A DNA stretch of 64,000 bases, from assembly GCF_001586215.1 (NCBI RefSeq), contig NZ_CP014634.1:496001-560000 (forward strand). Reading direction: 5' to 3'. The translations under genes and the position numbers were made by a program. Of this stretch, positions 1-9,361 are shown piece by piece (position 1 is the stretch's first letter; each line of letters begins with the position of its first letter). The notes under the pieces were generated by a model. The model did no database searches, was not told the DNA's origin, and was given only the letters and a program-made list of their open reading frames with translations. This DNA is from Corynebacterium simulans. GTDB taxonomy: Bacteria > Actinomycetota > Actinomycetes > Mycobacteriales > Mycobacteriaceae.

Positions 1-125
1 TTGTTGGTGCGGTGCAGTTGGTGGATCAGCGGGATCATTTCCTGAGCAAGCTCAAGGCGCTCGTTCCAGTCAGCGTGTCCAACCTGTGCGTTCGCAGTCA
101 CGTGTTCTTTTCCTTTACTCGTCAT
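1..125 (-). CDS. gapB: Glyceraldehyde-3-phosphate dehydrogenase GapB, N-terminal fragment (runs off left edge)
   Basis: Only the first 41 codons are present, read leftwards from an ATG at 125. The peptide contains DWNERLELAQEM and PLIHQLHRTN, which resembles the N-terminal extension of the long (about 480-residue) corynebacterial GapB as I remember it; short GapA enzymes start directly with the NAD-binding fold. GapB catalyses the phosphorylating oxidation of glyceraldehyde-3-phosphate, mainly in the gluconeogenic direction. The neighbours agree, because gapB lies near pth in C. glutamicum. The catalytic cysteine region is outside the window, so the call rests on a short match and synteny. 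Confidence 0.6.
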   Translation of the reverse strand, partial: MTSKGKEHVTANAQVGHADWNERLELAQEMIPLIHQLHRTN

Positions 126-161
126 GGGGGTAAACCAACATTCAACCGTAAATATTAACGC

Positions 162-1154
162 CTAGTGTTGCCCGTTTTGGCATAGACACCGCAGGATTTC
201 CGCCACACTACCCCCGTTTATTTTCTCCACCTGCTCCCCCACCAGGCAATAGGCCACTGCAGCATCCTTTTCTTGGCGGCGTGGTTTCAAGATCGGATTC
301 AAGAAGGGGTACATCGGGGGCATTTTTGGGTGGGCCCGAGTGAACTCAGTTTCCAGCCCACGGGCAAAGCGGCCGGAAAACGCGCGAGTGGATACGCTCT
401 TGCCGCCGCCTGCGAGAAGCTCGCGATTAAAGGTGCTGGTTCCAGCCTCCTCGGCCAGCAAGAAGGCCGAACCACAGCTGGCTGCTTCAACGCCTGGCCA
501 TGAAAGGGCTTGTGCAACGTCTTCGGATGTACGCAGCCCACCTGCGACAATCAGCGGTAAAGGGGCGTCGCCAAGCGCGGCGTAAACTGCCGCCACCAGC
601 TCCGGCAGCGGGCGCCAATCCGGATCCGCTTCGGCATCCCAGACCCCGCGGTGCCCGCCGGCCTCAGGCCCCTGCACACACAACGCGTCTACCCCAGCTT
701 TTGCAGCAGCGATAGCTTCTTCCGGCGAGGTAACCGTGGTCCAAGCCTCCGCTCCCGCAGCGTGGATACGGCTAATCTCGCCAAGACTAAAGGTACCGAA
801 CATGGACCACAGCACCGCCGCGCCGCCATCTAGCGCTAGCTGGAGCTTGTCCTCCCATCCGTTGGAATAGTCGACGCTAGGAACCTCCACGCCTTCTGAT
901 TCCGCCATAGCGCGCACCGCCGCCATCGAGTCTTCACCCAGCGGCTTCTGCGGGCAGAAAAGATTGACCCCGAAATGCTCGCCCTCGCAGGCCACAATCT
1001 GTTCCCGCGCCGCTTCGAGGGAAGCAGTGCCCAATGCCAAAGCACCAAAGGAGCCGGCTGCCGATGCCGCCAGAACGCTGCGCGGGGTCGTGGGTCCCCC
1101 GGCCATGGGGGCGGGAAGTATTCTGGCTTCTAAGCTTTCAAGTAGTGTGCTCAT
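162..1154 (-). CDS. Nitronate monooxygenase family flavoprotein
   Basis: A protein of about 330 residues of the nitronate monooxygenase / 2-nitropropane dioxygenase family, FMN-dependent TIM-barrel enzymes that oxidise alkyl nitronates such as propionate-3-nitronate. Visible motifs are the N-terminal APMAGG, the central EAGGHRG loop (flavin-binding region, residues about 168–174), and IVAGGL followed by CGSAFLLAEEAG near the phosphate-binding end. The ATG at 1154 begins MSTLLESLEAR just ahead of the first strand; an in-frame start at 1172 would add only six residues. It lies on the minus strand between gapB and the divergent pth gene. The true substrate cannot be read from sequence. Confidence 0.85.
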   Translation of the reverse strand: MSTLLESLEARILPAPMAGGPTTPRSVLAASAAGSFGALALGTASLEAAREQIVACEGEHFGVNLFCPQKPLGEDSMAAVRAMAESEGVEVPSVDYSNGWEDKLQLALDGGAAVLWSMFGTFSLGEISRIHAAGAEAWTTVTSPEEAIAAAKAGVDALCVQGPEAGGHRGVWDAEADPDWRPLPELVAAVYAALGDAPLPLIVAGGLRTSEDVAQALSWPGVEAASCGSAFLLAEEAGTSTFNRELLAGGGKSVSTRAFSGRFARGLETEFTRAHPKMPPMYPFLNPILKPRRQEKDAAVAYCLVGEQVEKINGGSVAEILRCLCQNGQH

Positions 1155-1219
1155 CTCGCCCACACTAGGCAAAGGATGCGCGTAAGCTATTTTTTACTCC
1201 CCACATTAAGGTGTGTTTT

Positions 1220-1933
1220 ATGTCTTCCCTCGGCGCAACCATCAAGGAATGTTTGCAGCAGCTTCGCTCTTCGGCGGGTTCTAAAGCAAGTACGGTGAAA
1301 GAGGGGCTTCACCGGAACACAGCACGCCAGAAGCAGGCTCCCCTGCTGGAAGTTTCCGACCTTTCTGGCCAATGGCTCGTGGTGGGCCTTGGCAACCCCG
1401 GCGCGCAGTACGCCGCGACGCGCCACAACGTGGGCTACATGGCAGTCGATGACCTTTTAGCCGATTCCGGAGATATCCTGCAGCCGGTTAAGGGCCATAA
1501 ATTGTCCGCGGCGCAGGTAATGGTGGGCGATATTGCCGTAGTCGTTGCCCGTTGCGCAACTTTTATGAACTTGTCTGGTGACCCGATCGCTCCCTTCGCA
1601 GAGGAATTACAGATTCCAGCGGAGCGCATCATCGTGATTCATGATGAGCTCGATTTGCCAGCGCATAAGATTCGCATCAAGGTAGGCGGCAATGAAAACG
1701 GTCACAACGGGTTGAAGTCCTTGAGCGAACGCTTGGGAACCCGCGAGTACCCTCGCATACGCATCGGCATCGCCCGCCCGCCGAAGGGCACATCCATTCC
1801 GGATTATGTCCTGGGGCCGGTGGATTCCGGTACTGGTTTCGACGCCGCAATCGCCACGGCTGCCGACGCCGTGGGGCTCATCGTTTCCCGCGGCATTCAA
1901 TTCGCGCAGAATGAGATTCATTCCCGCAAGTAA
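1220..1933 (+). CDS. pth: Peptidyl-tRNA hydrolase
   Basis: Pth releases tRNA from prematurely dropped peptidyl-tRNAs in the cytoplasm. The protein (237 residues) has the family motifs VVGLGNPGAQY, TRHNVGYM with the catalytic His, FMNLSG, VIHDELDLP and GGNENGHNGL. The catalytic core begins only around residue 50. The first 48 or so residues form an unusual, Ser/Lys/Gln-containing N-terminal extension without obvious similarity. I chose the ATG at 1220 because AAGGTG at 1208–1213 sits six bases upstream; an in-frame GTG at 1211 overlaps that site. The gene is divergent from the nitronate monooxygenase gene and is followed 38 bases later by the SDR gene. Confidence 0.95.
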   Translation: MSSLGATIKECLQQLRSSAGSKASTVKEGLHRNTARQKQAPLLEVSDLSGQWLVVGLGNPGAQYAATRHNVGYMAVDDLLADSGDILQPVKGHKLSAAQVMVGDIAVVVARCATFMNLSGDPIAPFAEELQIPAERIIVIHDELDLPAHKIRIKVGGNENGHNGLKSLSERLGTREYPRIRIGIARPPKGTSIPDYVLGPVDSGTGFDAAIATAADAVGLIVSRGIQFAQNEIHSRK

Positions 1934-1971
1934 CCCACCAGAGAAAGCTCATAACCCCTAAGCTTTAATTC

Positions 1972-2802
1972 ATGAGCCACGACCCACAAACCATCGTCAT
2001 CACTGGTGCCTCTGACGGCATCGGCGCTGCAGCAGCCCGCGTGCTCCGCGCTCAACGCCCGCAGGATCACCTGGTGCTGGTTGGCCGTAATCCCGAAAAG
2101 ACCAAGGCTGTGGCAGAAAGCGTGGGGGCTTCCTTCCACCTAGCGGACTTTGAGTCCTTGGGCCAGGTGCGCCGCTTGGCAGAAGAATTAGGTGAGCTCG
2201 AGGAGATTCACGCGTTGGGAAACAATGCGGGCGGGATCTTCGATGGCCCCTTCACCACGGCCGATGGATTTGAACGCACGTGGCAGGTTAACGTGGTGGC
2301 GCCTTTCCTGCTGACTTCCTTGCTACGGGAGAAGCTGCGCAAAACGGATGCCACCATCGTGCAAACCGCTTCGGTGGCTAATTTCTTGATGTCTGCATTC
2401 GATCCGGGCGATCCAAATACCTTCCAGAAGTTCACCGCAGAGCGTGCCTACGGCAACGCCAAGCTGGGCGATATTTTGCTTACGCAGTATCTCCACGATC
2501 ATGGGATGACTTCCGTGGCCTTCCACCCCGGCGTCTTGGCAACCAACTTTGCGCGGTCATCGCAAACCCGCACGAGCAAGTTCTACACCGGTGCCATCTC
2601 CAAGTACTTTGGAAAAGCCCAGGCCGGCGGCGAGAGCCTTGCTTATTACCTCACTGGCACGCCGGGCATGCACTTCGAGTCTGGCCAGTATTTCAACAGC
2701 AAGCGCAAGCCGGGCATGCGTCGACCGATGGCCAAGAAGGCAACCGTTGCTCGCCGCATCTTCGATGACTTGGGCGAGCAACTTGGCGTGGACTGGAATT
2801 AG
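1972..2802 (+). CDS. Short-chain dehydrogenase/reductase
   Basis: A 276-residue classical SDR-fold oxidoreductase. The Rossmann motif is TGASDGIGAA near residue 13, the NNAGG motif is near residue 85, a Ser sits in QTASVANF, and the catalytic YGNAK (YxxxK) is near residue 160. The family reduces or oxidises carbonyl/hydroxyl groups with NAD(P)H. The extended C-terminal half with HPGVLATN resembles WW-domain-oxidoreductase or retinol-dehydrogenase-like SDRs. The gene lies between pth and prfC with short gaps (38 and 52 bases), so co-transcription with pth is likely. The substrate is unknown. Confidence 0.85.
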   Translation: MSHDPQTIVITGASDGIGAAAARVLRAQRPQDHLVLVGRNPEKTKAVAESVGASFHLADFESLGQVRRLAEELGELEEIHALGNNAGGIFDGPFTTADGFERTWQVNVVAPFLLTSLLREKLRKTDATIVQTASVANFLMSAFDPGDPNTFQKFTAERAYGNAKLGDILLTQYLHDHGMTSVAFHPGVLATNFARSSQTRTSKFYTGAISKYFGKAQAGGESLAYYLTGTPGMHFESGQYFNSKRKPGMRRPMAKKATVARRIFDDLGEQLGVDWN

Positions 2803-2854
2803 TCGCTGCGGCGCGATTCCAGCACTTTAGGTCAAGGCCGCTAAACTTACGCGC

Positions 2855-4495
2855 ATGAGTATTGCCTCCGAAGCCACCCGCCGTCGTACATTTGCCGTCA
2901 TCGCCCACCCGGACGCCGGTAAGTCCACCCTCACGGAGGCGCTGGCGTTGCATGCGCACATCATTAATGAAGCAGGCGCCGTGCACGGCAAGGGCAACCG
3001 TAAAGCCACGGTCTCTGACTGGATGGAGATGGAAAAGGACCGCGGTATCTCCGTGGCTTCTTCTGCCCTCCAGTTCGAGTACGCCCCGGAGGGCCATACG
3101 GGTGAGCCTTACATGATCAACCTGGTCGATACCCCGGGCCACGCGGACTTCTCGGAGGATACCTATCGCGTTCTTACTGCGGTTGATGCCGCGGTCATGC
3201 TTATCGACGCCGCGAAGGGCCTGGAGCCACAGACCCTCAAGCTCTTCCGCGTGTGCAAGGCCCGCGGTTTGCCGATTGTTACGGTTATCAACAAGTGGGA
3301 CCGCGTCGGCCGCGAGCCGCTGGAGCTCGTGGACGAGATCGTCAACGAGATTCAGCTACAGCCCACCCCGCTGTACTGGCCGGTCGGCATCGCTGGTGAC
3401 TTCCGTGGCTTGGCGCACATCAATGAAGACGGCGAGGCGGATAACTACATCCACTTCATCCGTACTGCGGGTGGCTCGACCATCGCACCGGAGGAGCATT
3501 ACGATCCGAGCGGCGCTGAGGCCAAGGAAGGTGATGCCTGGGAGACCGCCGTCGAGGAGGCAGAGCTACTGGCTGCCGACGGCGCGCTGCATGACCAGGA
3601 GCTATTCGAGCAGTGCGTTACTTCCCCGCTGATCTTTGCCTCCGCAATGTTGAACTTCGGCGTGCACCAGATTCTCGATACTCTCTGCGCCATCGCCCCG
3701 GCCCCGCGCTCGCGCGATTCCGATCCGAAGGCAATCGAGGCGTCCGGCGGCGCCAACGCAGCCATCGACGAGGTCCGCGAGGTCACCGATGACTTCTCCG
3801 GCGTCATCTTCAAAGTGCAGGCGGGCATGGACCGCAAGCACCGCGATAACTTGGCATTCATGCGCGTGGTCTCCGGCGAGTTCGACCGCGGCATGCAGGT
3901 CACCCACGCCCAATCCGGCCGCAGCTTCTCCACGAAGTACGCGCTGACTGTCTTCGGCCGCACGCGCGACACCATCGACACCGCCTACCCGGGCGACATC
4001 GTGGGCCTCGTCAACGCCGGTTCCCTGGCACCTGGCGATACCATCTACTCTGGCAAGAAGGTGCAGTTCAAGCCGATGCCGCAGTTCGCACCGGAGGCAT
4101 TCCGCATTCTACGTGCGAAGTCTTTGGGCGATTACAAGGCCTTCCGTAAGGGCTTGGATCAGTTGGCTGCTGAGGGCGTCGTCCAGATCCTGCGCAATGA
4201 GGCCCGCGGCGACGCAGCTCCGGTGATGGCTGCGGTGGGTCCCATGCAGTTCGAGGTCATGCAGGCGCGCATGGAAGTGGAATACAACGTGGAAACCGTC
4301 ACGGAGCCCATCCCGTATTCCGTTGCCCGTCGCACCGACGCCGAGTCCGCCTCTGAGCTCGGCCGCCAGCGCGGCGTGGAAATCTTCACCCGCACTGACG
4401 GCGAACTAATCGCCCTCTTCGGCGATAAGTGGAAGCTAGCCTTCATTGAGAAGGAGCACCCGGAGCTGACCATGGAGCCACTCGTCGCAGACTAG
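2855..4495 (+). CDS. prfC: Peptide chain release factor 3
   Basis: RF3 is a translational GTPase that recycles RF1/RF2 from the ribosome after termination. The protein (546 residues, family length about 530) shows the G1 motif AHPDAGKST near residue 18, the G3 motif DTPGHADF near residue 91, the G4 motif NKWD near residue 147, then domains II/III ending in the EF-G-like part with MQFEVMQARM. The insert SDWMEMEKDRGIS is typical of RF3 rather than EF-G. The ATG at 2855 fits the usual N-terminus. It is the last housekeeping gene before the kdp operon, with only 76 bases between them. Confidence 0.97.
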   Translation: MSIASEATRRRTFAVIAHPDAGKSTLTEALALHAHIINEAGAVHGKGNRKATVSDWMEMEKDRGISVASSALQFEYAPEGHTGEPYMINLVDTPGHADFSEDTYRVLTAVDAAVMLIDAAKGLEPQTLKLFRVCKARGLPIVTVINKWDRVGREPLELVDEIVNEIQLQPTPLYWPVGIAGDFRGLAHINEDGEADNYIHFIRTAGGSTIAPEEHYDPSGAEAKEGDAWETAVEEAELLAADGALHDQELFEQCVTSPLIFASAMLNFGVHQILDTLCAIAPAPRSRDSDPKAIEASGGANAAIDEVREVTDDFSGVIFKVQAGMDRKHRDNLAFMRVVSGEFDRGMQVTHAQSGRSFSTKYALTVFGRTRDTIDTAYPGDIVGLVNAGSLAPGDTIYSGKKVQFKPMPQFAPEAFRILRAKSLGDYKAFRKGLDQLAAEGVVQILRNEARGDAAPVMAAVGPMQFEVMQARMEVEYNVETVTEPIPYSVARRTDAESASELGRQRGVEIFTRTDGELIALFGDKWKLAFIEKEHPELTMEPLVAD

Positions 4496-4571
4496 CTCTT
4501 CCCTCAGAGTAGATGTCAAAATCTCGTTAAGACCCAGATGTAGCGGTGCCGATGGGTGCTTTTATACATCC

Positions 4572-4658
4572 ATGGCATTCGACATTATTTTGACGCTTGC
4601 CACCATTGTGCTGTTCGTTATCATTCAATGGATAGCTCAGGTGGTGGATAAGCTATGA
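4572..4658 (+). CDS. 28-residue single-pass membrane peptide at the head of the kdp operon
   Basis: An ATG-initiated 28-codon ORF whose product starts MAFDIILTLAT and ends AQVVDKL: one hydrophobic helix with a charged tail. Its final codons overlap the start of the next small ORF (kdpF) in an ATGA arrangement, which suggests translational coupling and argues that it is real. I recall similarly placed tiny ORFs ahead of kdpF in other actinobacteria, but no named family. It could be an extra small subunit of KdpFABC or a leader peptide. No strong ribosome-binding site is visible; TATACA at 4563–4568 could be a −10 element, which would make the exact transcript start uncertain. Confidence 0.6.
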   Translation: MAFDIILTLATIVLFVIIQWIAQVVDKL

Positions 4659-4747
4659 CCTGGGAACTTACTGTAGGCGCGATTCTAGGGATCGCGGCCG
4701 TCATCTATTTGCTCATCGCTCTGTTGCACCCTGAGGACTTCTCATGA
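4655..4747 (+). CDS. kdpF: Potassium-transporting ATPase small subunit KdpF
   Basis: A 30-residue hydrophobic peptide beginning MTWELTVGAI and ending LLHPEDFS. KdpF is a single-helix lipid-like stabiliser of the KdpABC high-affinity potassium pump in the membrane; typical members have about 29 residues and end in a short polar tail resembling NAEAF or PEDF, as here. The start overlaps the stop of the preceding 28-codon ORF and the stop overlaps the kdpA start (ATGA at 4744–4747), so the three genes are translationally coupled. Confidence 0.85.
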   Translation: MTWELTVGAILGIAAVIYLLIALLHPEDFS

Positions 4748-6396
4748 CCGGGGTTATCGGCGGGTATATCCCGTTCGTCGCGGTATTCACGCTCCTCGCC
4801 GTGCTGTACGTCCCACTGGGCGGGTACATGGCAAAGGTTTTCACAGGAGCCAACGATCTCAAGATAGAGAAGGCCATCTACAAGGTGTTGGGGGTAGATT
4901 CTTCCGCCCGGCAAACTTGGCGCCGCTACGCCGGTAGCCTCTTGGCCTTCTCCATGTTTTCGATCATTGTCTTGTACCTACTGCAACGCCTCCAGCAGTA
5001 CTTGCCGTGGGCGCACGGCATGGGCCCAGTAGATCCGGACCAAGCGTGGAATACTGCGGTCTCGTTTACAACCAATACCAACTGGCAGTCCTACTCCGGT
5101 GAAACTGCGATGTCGCAGCTGACGCAGATGCTCGGCATGACGGTCCAAAACTTCGTCTCCGGTGCCGTAGGCATTTCCGTCGCTGCTGCGCTTATCCGAG
5201 GGTTCGCGGCCCGTAACGGCGACGGGCGCATCGGTAACTTTTGGGTGGATCTTACCCGCGTCTGTCTGCGCATCCTCCTGCCCATGGCAACCTTGGGCGC
5301 GCTGTTTCTCATGACCCAGGGAGTCATCCAAAACCTGCAACCCCCGGAGACTTTTACCACAGTTACCGGCGCTACCCAGACCATCCCCGGCGGCGCTGTG
5401 GCCTCCCAAGAAGTCATCAAGGAACTGGGTACCAACGGTGGCGGATACTTCAATGCGAACTCGGCCCACCCGTTCGAGAACCCGACCGTGTGGTCCAACG
5501 CCCTGGAAATCTTCCTCATCCTTGTCATTCCGGTGTCTCTCACTCGCACATTCGGTCTCATGGTCCGCGATACCCGCCAGGGCTACGCCATTCTTTCCGC
5601 CATGGCGGTGTTGTACTTCCTGTCACTCGCTTCCGTCACCGCCCTCGAGGCCACTGCTTCCGGCGCTATCGGCGGCGGCATGGAAGGTCGCGAAATGCGG
5701 CTTGGTACCATCCCGTCTGCGCTGTTCGCGGTGACAACGACAATGACGTCGACCGGCGCAGTTGATTCATTCCACTCGAGTTACACTCCTCTCGGCGGCG
5801 GCCTTCTCATCTTAAATATGCTGCTCGGCGAAGTCTCTCCAGGCGGTGTCGGCACTGGGTTGTACGGCATGCTGGTCATGGCCATTCTGTCGGTGTTCAT
5901 CGCCGGCCTTATTGTCGGGCGCACACCGGAATACCTGGGAAAGCGCATTGGCGTCGGCGAAATGATCAAGGTCTGCCTGTACGTCCTCGTGATGCCAACC
6001 CTCGTGCTGGGCGGAGTGGCACTATCCGTCCTTCTGCCAAGCACCCCAGACTCTCTATCCGCGGCGGGACCGCACGGTTTTAGCGACCTGGTCTACGCAT
6101 TCACCTCCGCATCCAACAACAACGGTTCGGCATTCGCCGGATTCGGAGCAGACACCTGGTGGTTCAACATCTCCCTCGGTATGTGCATGCTGTTGGGGCG
6201 TTTTCTGCCCATCGTTATGGTCCTGGCAATTGCCGGCGCCATGGCCAAGCAACGCATCATCCCGACGACTTCGGGCACTCTGCCGACGCACAGCGGGCTA
6301 TTCGTCGGCCTGCTGATAGGCGTCGTTCTCATCGTCGGTGCACTAACATTCCTTCCCACTCTCGTCCTAGGACCGATTTTGGAGGCGACTCTATGA
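4744..6396 (+). CDS. kdpA: Potassium-transporting ATPase subunit A
   Basis: KdpA is the potassium-binding, channel-like subunit of the P-type Kdp pump. The protein has 550 residues, normal for the family, with about ten membrane segments and four degenerate selectivity-filter loops. The loops are visible as [11 protein letters not shown], the signature [12 protein letters not shown] near residue 230, [12 protein letters not shown] and [11 protein letters not shown]. The ATG at 4744 overlaps kdpF and the stop overlaps the kdpB start, giving tight coupling. Kdp is induced under potassium limitation or osmotic stress through KdpDE, encoded downstream in the same orientation. Confidence 0.98.
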   Translation: MTGVIGGYIPFVAVFTLLAVLYVPLGGYMAKVFTGANDLKIEKAIYKVLGVDSSARQTWRRYAGSLLAFSMFSIIVLYLLQRLQQYLPWAHGMGPVDPDQAWNTAVSFTTNTNWQSYSGETAMSQLTQMLGMTVQNFVSGAVGISVAAALIRGFAARNGDGRIGNFWVDLTRVCLRILLPMATLGALFLMTQGVIQNLQPPETFTTVTGATQTIPGGAVASQEVIKELGTNGGGYFNANSAHPFENPTVWSNALEIFLILVIPVSLTRTFGLMVRDTRQGYAILSAMAVLYFLSLASVTALEATASGAIGGGMEGREMRLGTIPSALFAVTTTMTSTGAVDSFHSSYTPLGGGLLILNMLLGEVSPGGVGTGLYGMLVMAILSVFIAGLIVGRTPEYLGKRIGVGEMIKVCLYVLVMPTLVLGGVALSVLLPSTPDSLSAAGPHGFSDLVYAFTSASNNNGSAFAGFGADTWWFNISLGMCMLLGRFLPIVMVLAIAGAMAKQRIIPTTSGTLPTHSGLFVGLLIGVVLIVGALTFLPTLVLGPILEATL

Positions 6397-8525
6397 GCTC
6401 GACCACATCTACTTTTTCCGCAGAGCAGATCAAGGCCACGGTGCCTTTGGCTCTGCGCAAGATGAGCCCGAAAGAGCTCGTTAAAACGCCGGTGATGTTC
6501 TTAGTAGAGGTGGGCGCTGTGTTCACCTTCATCATCGCCTGTACCCAACCGACTTTGTTTAGTTTCTCCATTTCTCTCTGGCTCTGGGCCACGGTGTTCT
6601 TCGCAACCTTTGCTGAAGCCTTCGCAGAAGGTCGCGGCAAGGCTCAGGCGGACGCTCTACGTCGATCGCGGACGACCACCACTGCCCGTCGCATCACCTC
6701 CACGGCCCTCGTCACCGCCGGGTCCGGCTCCGGCCGCACCAACGATGAGCTCAGCCCGGCCAACTACGAGACCGAAGAAGTCCCCTCAACCGAGCTGGCC
6801 AAAGAGGATGTCGTCCTCGTAGAAGCCGGTCAGACCATTCCAGCCGACGGCGACGTCATCGTTGGGGCGGCCTCCGTGGACGAGTCAGCCGTCACCGGCG
6901 AATCCGCCCCGGTCATCCGAGAATCTGGAGGCGACCGGTGCGCCGTCACCGGTGGTACCCGCGTGTTGTCTGACTGGGTCGTGGTCAAGGTCACCAACGA
7001 GCCCGGTCAGTCCTTCATGGACCGCATGATCGGTTTAGTCGAAGGCGCCAATCGCCAGAGGACCCCGAACGAGCTTGCCTTGTCCACGCTCCTCAACGTA
7101 TTGACCCTGATATTCCTGCTCGTTGTCATGGCGCTAGCCCCGACCGCGGCATTTAATGGTGCGGCGCAGGATCCCCTGGTTCTTGTCGCCTTGTTGGTCT
7201 GCCTGATCCCAACCACCATCGGCGCGCTGTTATCCGCCATCGGCATCGCCGGCATGGACCGCCTGGTGCAGCACAATGTGCTGGCCATGTCCGGGCGTGC
7301 CGTCGAGGCTGCCGGTGACGTCTCCACTCTGTTGCTTGACAAGACGGGCACGATTACGGTCGGCGACCGCCAGGCCGTGAACGTAATTCCTGTGGGCGGG
7401 TACGACCAAGACGAGCTTCTATACAAGGTGCAGCTTTCCTCCATGGCCGACGAGACCCCGGAGGGACGTTCCATTGTCAAGCTGGCGGAAGCCGCCCGAG
7501 GTGAAATGCCAGAGGAACACTTTCGCAACCTCGAATTCATCGCATTTACTGCGCAGACCCGCATGTCGGGGGTGAAACTCAGCGATTCCGAAATGATCGT
7601 CAAAGGCGCGGCCAAGCAGATCATGACAACTGTCCGCGAGCTCGGCGGCACTGTTCCGGCAGAGACCGAGGACGTGGTCAACTCAATCAGTCAAGACGGC
7701 GGCACCGCACTCGTGGTCGCCGAGCTCATTAATGCCCCGGAGCCCGGATCCGATCCTCGTGAAGCGACCGCCAATTCCTCCTTGTCACGCGTCCTCGGTG
7801 TTATTCATCTTAAGGACATTGTGAAAGACGGCATGGTCGAGCGCTTCAAGACGCTGCGCGAGATGGGCATTCGTACCGTCATGATCACCGGTGACAACGA
7901 GCTGACTGCTCAAGCCATCGCCAAGGAAGCCGGCGTCGACGACGTTCTCGCCGAGGCTACTCCGGACCAAAAACTCGCGCTCATAAAAAAGGAGCAGGCC
8001 GGTGGTCACATGGTGGCCATGACCGGTGACGGCACCAACGATGCTCCGGCGTTGGCGCAGGCTGACGTGGGCGTGGCGATGAACACCGGTACGACCGCCG
8101 CCAAGGAAGCCGGCAACATGGTCGACTTGGACTCAGATCCGACGAAGCTCATCGACATCGTGGGAATCGGCAAGCAGCTGCTCATCACGCGCGGCTCCCT
8201 GACGACCTTTTCCATCGCGAACGACGTAGCAAAATACTTCGCCATCTTACCGGCGATGTTCATCACCGCATTCCCGGGGCTGCAAGCCCTCAACATCATG
8301 CACCTGCATTCTCCGACCTCGGCCATCTTGTCCGCTGTCATCTTCAACGCGCTCATTATCGTGGCGCTCATTCCGTTGGCGCTCAAGGGCGTGTCCTACC
8401 GCCCGGCCAGTGCTTCCGCACTGCTGCGCCGCAACCTACTCATTTTCGGCCTCGGTGGCTTCGTAGCCCCGTTCATTGGCATCAAGATCATCGACCTCAT
8501 CATTGGTAATGGGTTAGGAATTTAA
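6393..8525 (+). CDS. kdpB: Potassium-transporting ATPase subunit B (P-type ATPase)
   Basis: KdpB is the ATP-hydrolysing P1-type subunit driving potassium import through KdpA. The 710-residue protein has the actuator motif TGES near residue 170, the phosphorylation motif DKTGTIT near residue 315, the hinge [14 protein letters not shown], and the Kdp-typical [15 protein letters not shown]. The ATG at 6393 (MSSTTSTF) overlaps the kdpA stop as ATGA and is preceded by GGAGG at 6381–6385. An open frame continues further upstream but lies inside kdpA and is not coding. The TGES serine, which is phosphorylated at high potassium in E. coli, is present. Confidence 0.98.
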   Translation: MSSTTSTFSAEQIKATVPLALRKMSPKELVKTPVMFLVEVGAVFTFIIACTQPTLFSFSISLWLWATVFFATFAEAFAEGRGKAQADALRRSRTTTTARRITSTALVTAGSGSGRTNDELSPANYETEEVPSTELAKEDVVLVEAGQTIPADGDVIVGAASVDESAVTGESAPVIRESGGDRCAVTGGTRVLSDWVVVKVTNEPGQSFMDRMIGLVEGANRQRTPNELALSTLLNVLTLIFLLVVMALAPTAAFNGAAQDPLVLVALLVCLIPTTIGALLSAIGIAGMDRLVQHNVLAMSGRAVEAAGDVSTLLLDKTGTITVGDRQAVNVIPVGGYDQDELLYKVQLSSMADETPEGRSIVKLAEAARGEMPEEHFRNLEFIAFTAQTRMSGVKLSDSEMIVKGAAKQIMTTVRELGGTVPAETEDVVNSISQDGGTALVVAELINAPEPGSDPREATANSSLSRVLGVIHLKDIVKDGMVERFKTLREMGIRTVMITGDNELTAQAIAKEAGVDDVLAEATPDQKLALIKKEQAGGHMVAMTGDGTNDAPALAQADVGVAMNTGTTAAKEAGNMVDLDSDPTKLIDIVGIGKQLLITRGSLTTFSIANDVAKYFAILPAMFITAFPGLQALNIMHLHSPTSAILSAVIFNALIIVALIPLALKGVSYRPASASALLRRNLLIFGLGGFVAPFIGIKIIDLIIGNGLGI

Positions 8526-8528
8526 ACC

Positions 8529-9266
8529 ATGCACACTCCTCAGACTCCACAATCCGCGAGGGCACACTCAACGGCAACGGATGAGCCCATCAGCCACGAC
8601 CTGACGCGCTCGGATGAATTCGGGAACAACCCGGATCTGTACCACGCTGCCGGCGCAAGTCCTTTTAGCACGGGATTCAACGTCCGCGCGCAATGGACTG
8701 CATTGCGAACACTGTTGGTGATGATGCTCATACTGGGCTTCATCTATCCCATGGTCCTCGTCGGCGTGGGCAAGCTATCCCCGGATAAGTCCAACGGTGG
8801 CCTCCTACGTGACACCAACAACGAGATCGTCGGCTCCCGCCTCATCGCCAACCCCGTCGAGGGAGACCAGTGGTTCCATCCGCGGCCGTCCGCCGCAGGC
8901 GACAATGGCTGGGACGCTATGTCTTCGTCCGCGTCCAACGCCGCCGTGGTATCGCAGGAATATCAGGACGAGATTGCAAAGCGCCGCGCAGAGGTCGCTG
9001 CCCGCGAGGGCGTGAGCGAAGACCACGTGCCTGTCGATGCCGTCACGGCTTCCGGCTCCGGTCTTGACCCGCACATCTCCACCGCGTACGCCGAGATCCA
9101 GGTGCCACGCATAGCCAAGGCCACCGGCCTAGGCGAGGACGATCTCCGTCAGCTTATCAAGGACAACCAGGTAGGGTTCATGAACTCCTTTACTGGAAGC
9201 CCGAATGGTGTGGCCGTCAACGTAGTCACACTCAACTACGACCTCGCTAAGCTTGTCGCCGAGTAA
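8529..9266 (+). CDS. kdpC: Potassium-transporting ATPase subunit C with extended N-terminus
   Basis: KdpC is the single-span accessory subunit that promotes ATP binding in the Kdp complex. The membrane helix is at about residues 62–82 (RTLLVMMLILGF), followed by the periplasmic-type motifs GSRLIANP, WFHPRPSA and SGSGLDPHIS near residue 178. The protein has 245 residues against about 190 in most bacteria. The excess is a polar N-terminal region (residues 1–55, rich in Ser, Thr, Asp and Asn) before the helix. The gene begins 3 bases after kdpB. No internal start with a better ribosome site was evident, so the extension is probably translated. Confidence 0.96.
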   Translation: MHTPQTPQSARAHSTATDEPISHDLTRSDEFGNNPDLYHAAGASPFSTGFNVRAQWTALRTLLVMMLILGFIYPMVLVGVGKLSPDKSNGGLLRDTNNEIVGSRLIANPVEGDQWFHPRPSAAGDNGWDAMSSSASNAAVVSQEYQDEIAKRRAEVAAREGVSEDHVPVDAVTASGSGLDPHISTAYAEIQVPRIAKATGLGEDDLRQLIKDNQVGFMNSFTGSPNGVAVNVVTLNYDLAKLVAE

Positions 9267-9277
9267 TCCTCTTTTCG

Positions 9278-9299
9278 CCCCGTGCCCGCCCGCGCGGGG
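9278..9299 (+). terminator. Weak GC hairpin between kdpC and kdpD
   Basis: CCCCG at 9278–9282 pairs with CGGGG at 9295–9299 across a 12-base loop and is followed by a pyrimidine-rich tract (GTCTGTCTTCGTCTTTC). It lies in the 95-base kdpC–kdpD gap. It may be a partial terminator that lowers expression of the regulators relative to the pump, but the stem is short and the T-tract is interrupted. Confidence 0.3.
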
Positions 9300-9361
9300 T
9301 CTGTCTTCGTCTTTCTCCCCTCGACACACGCCGCCCAGAATAAACACTCCCAAGGATATAA

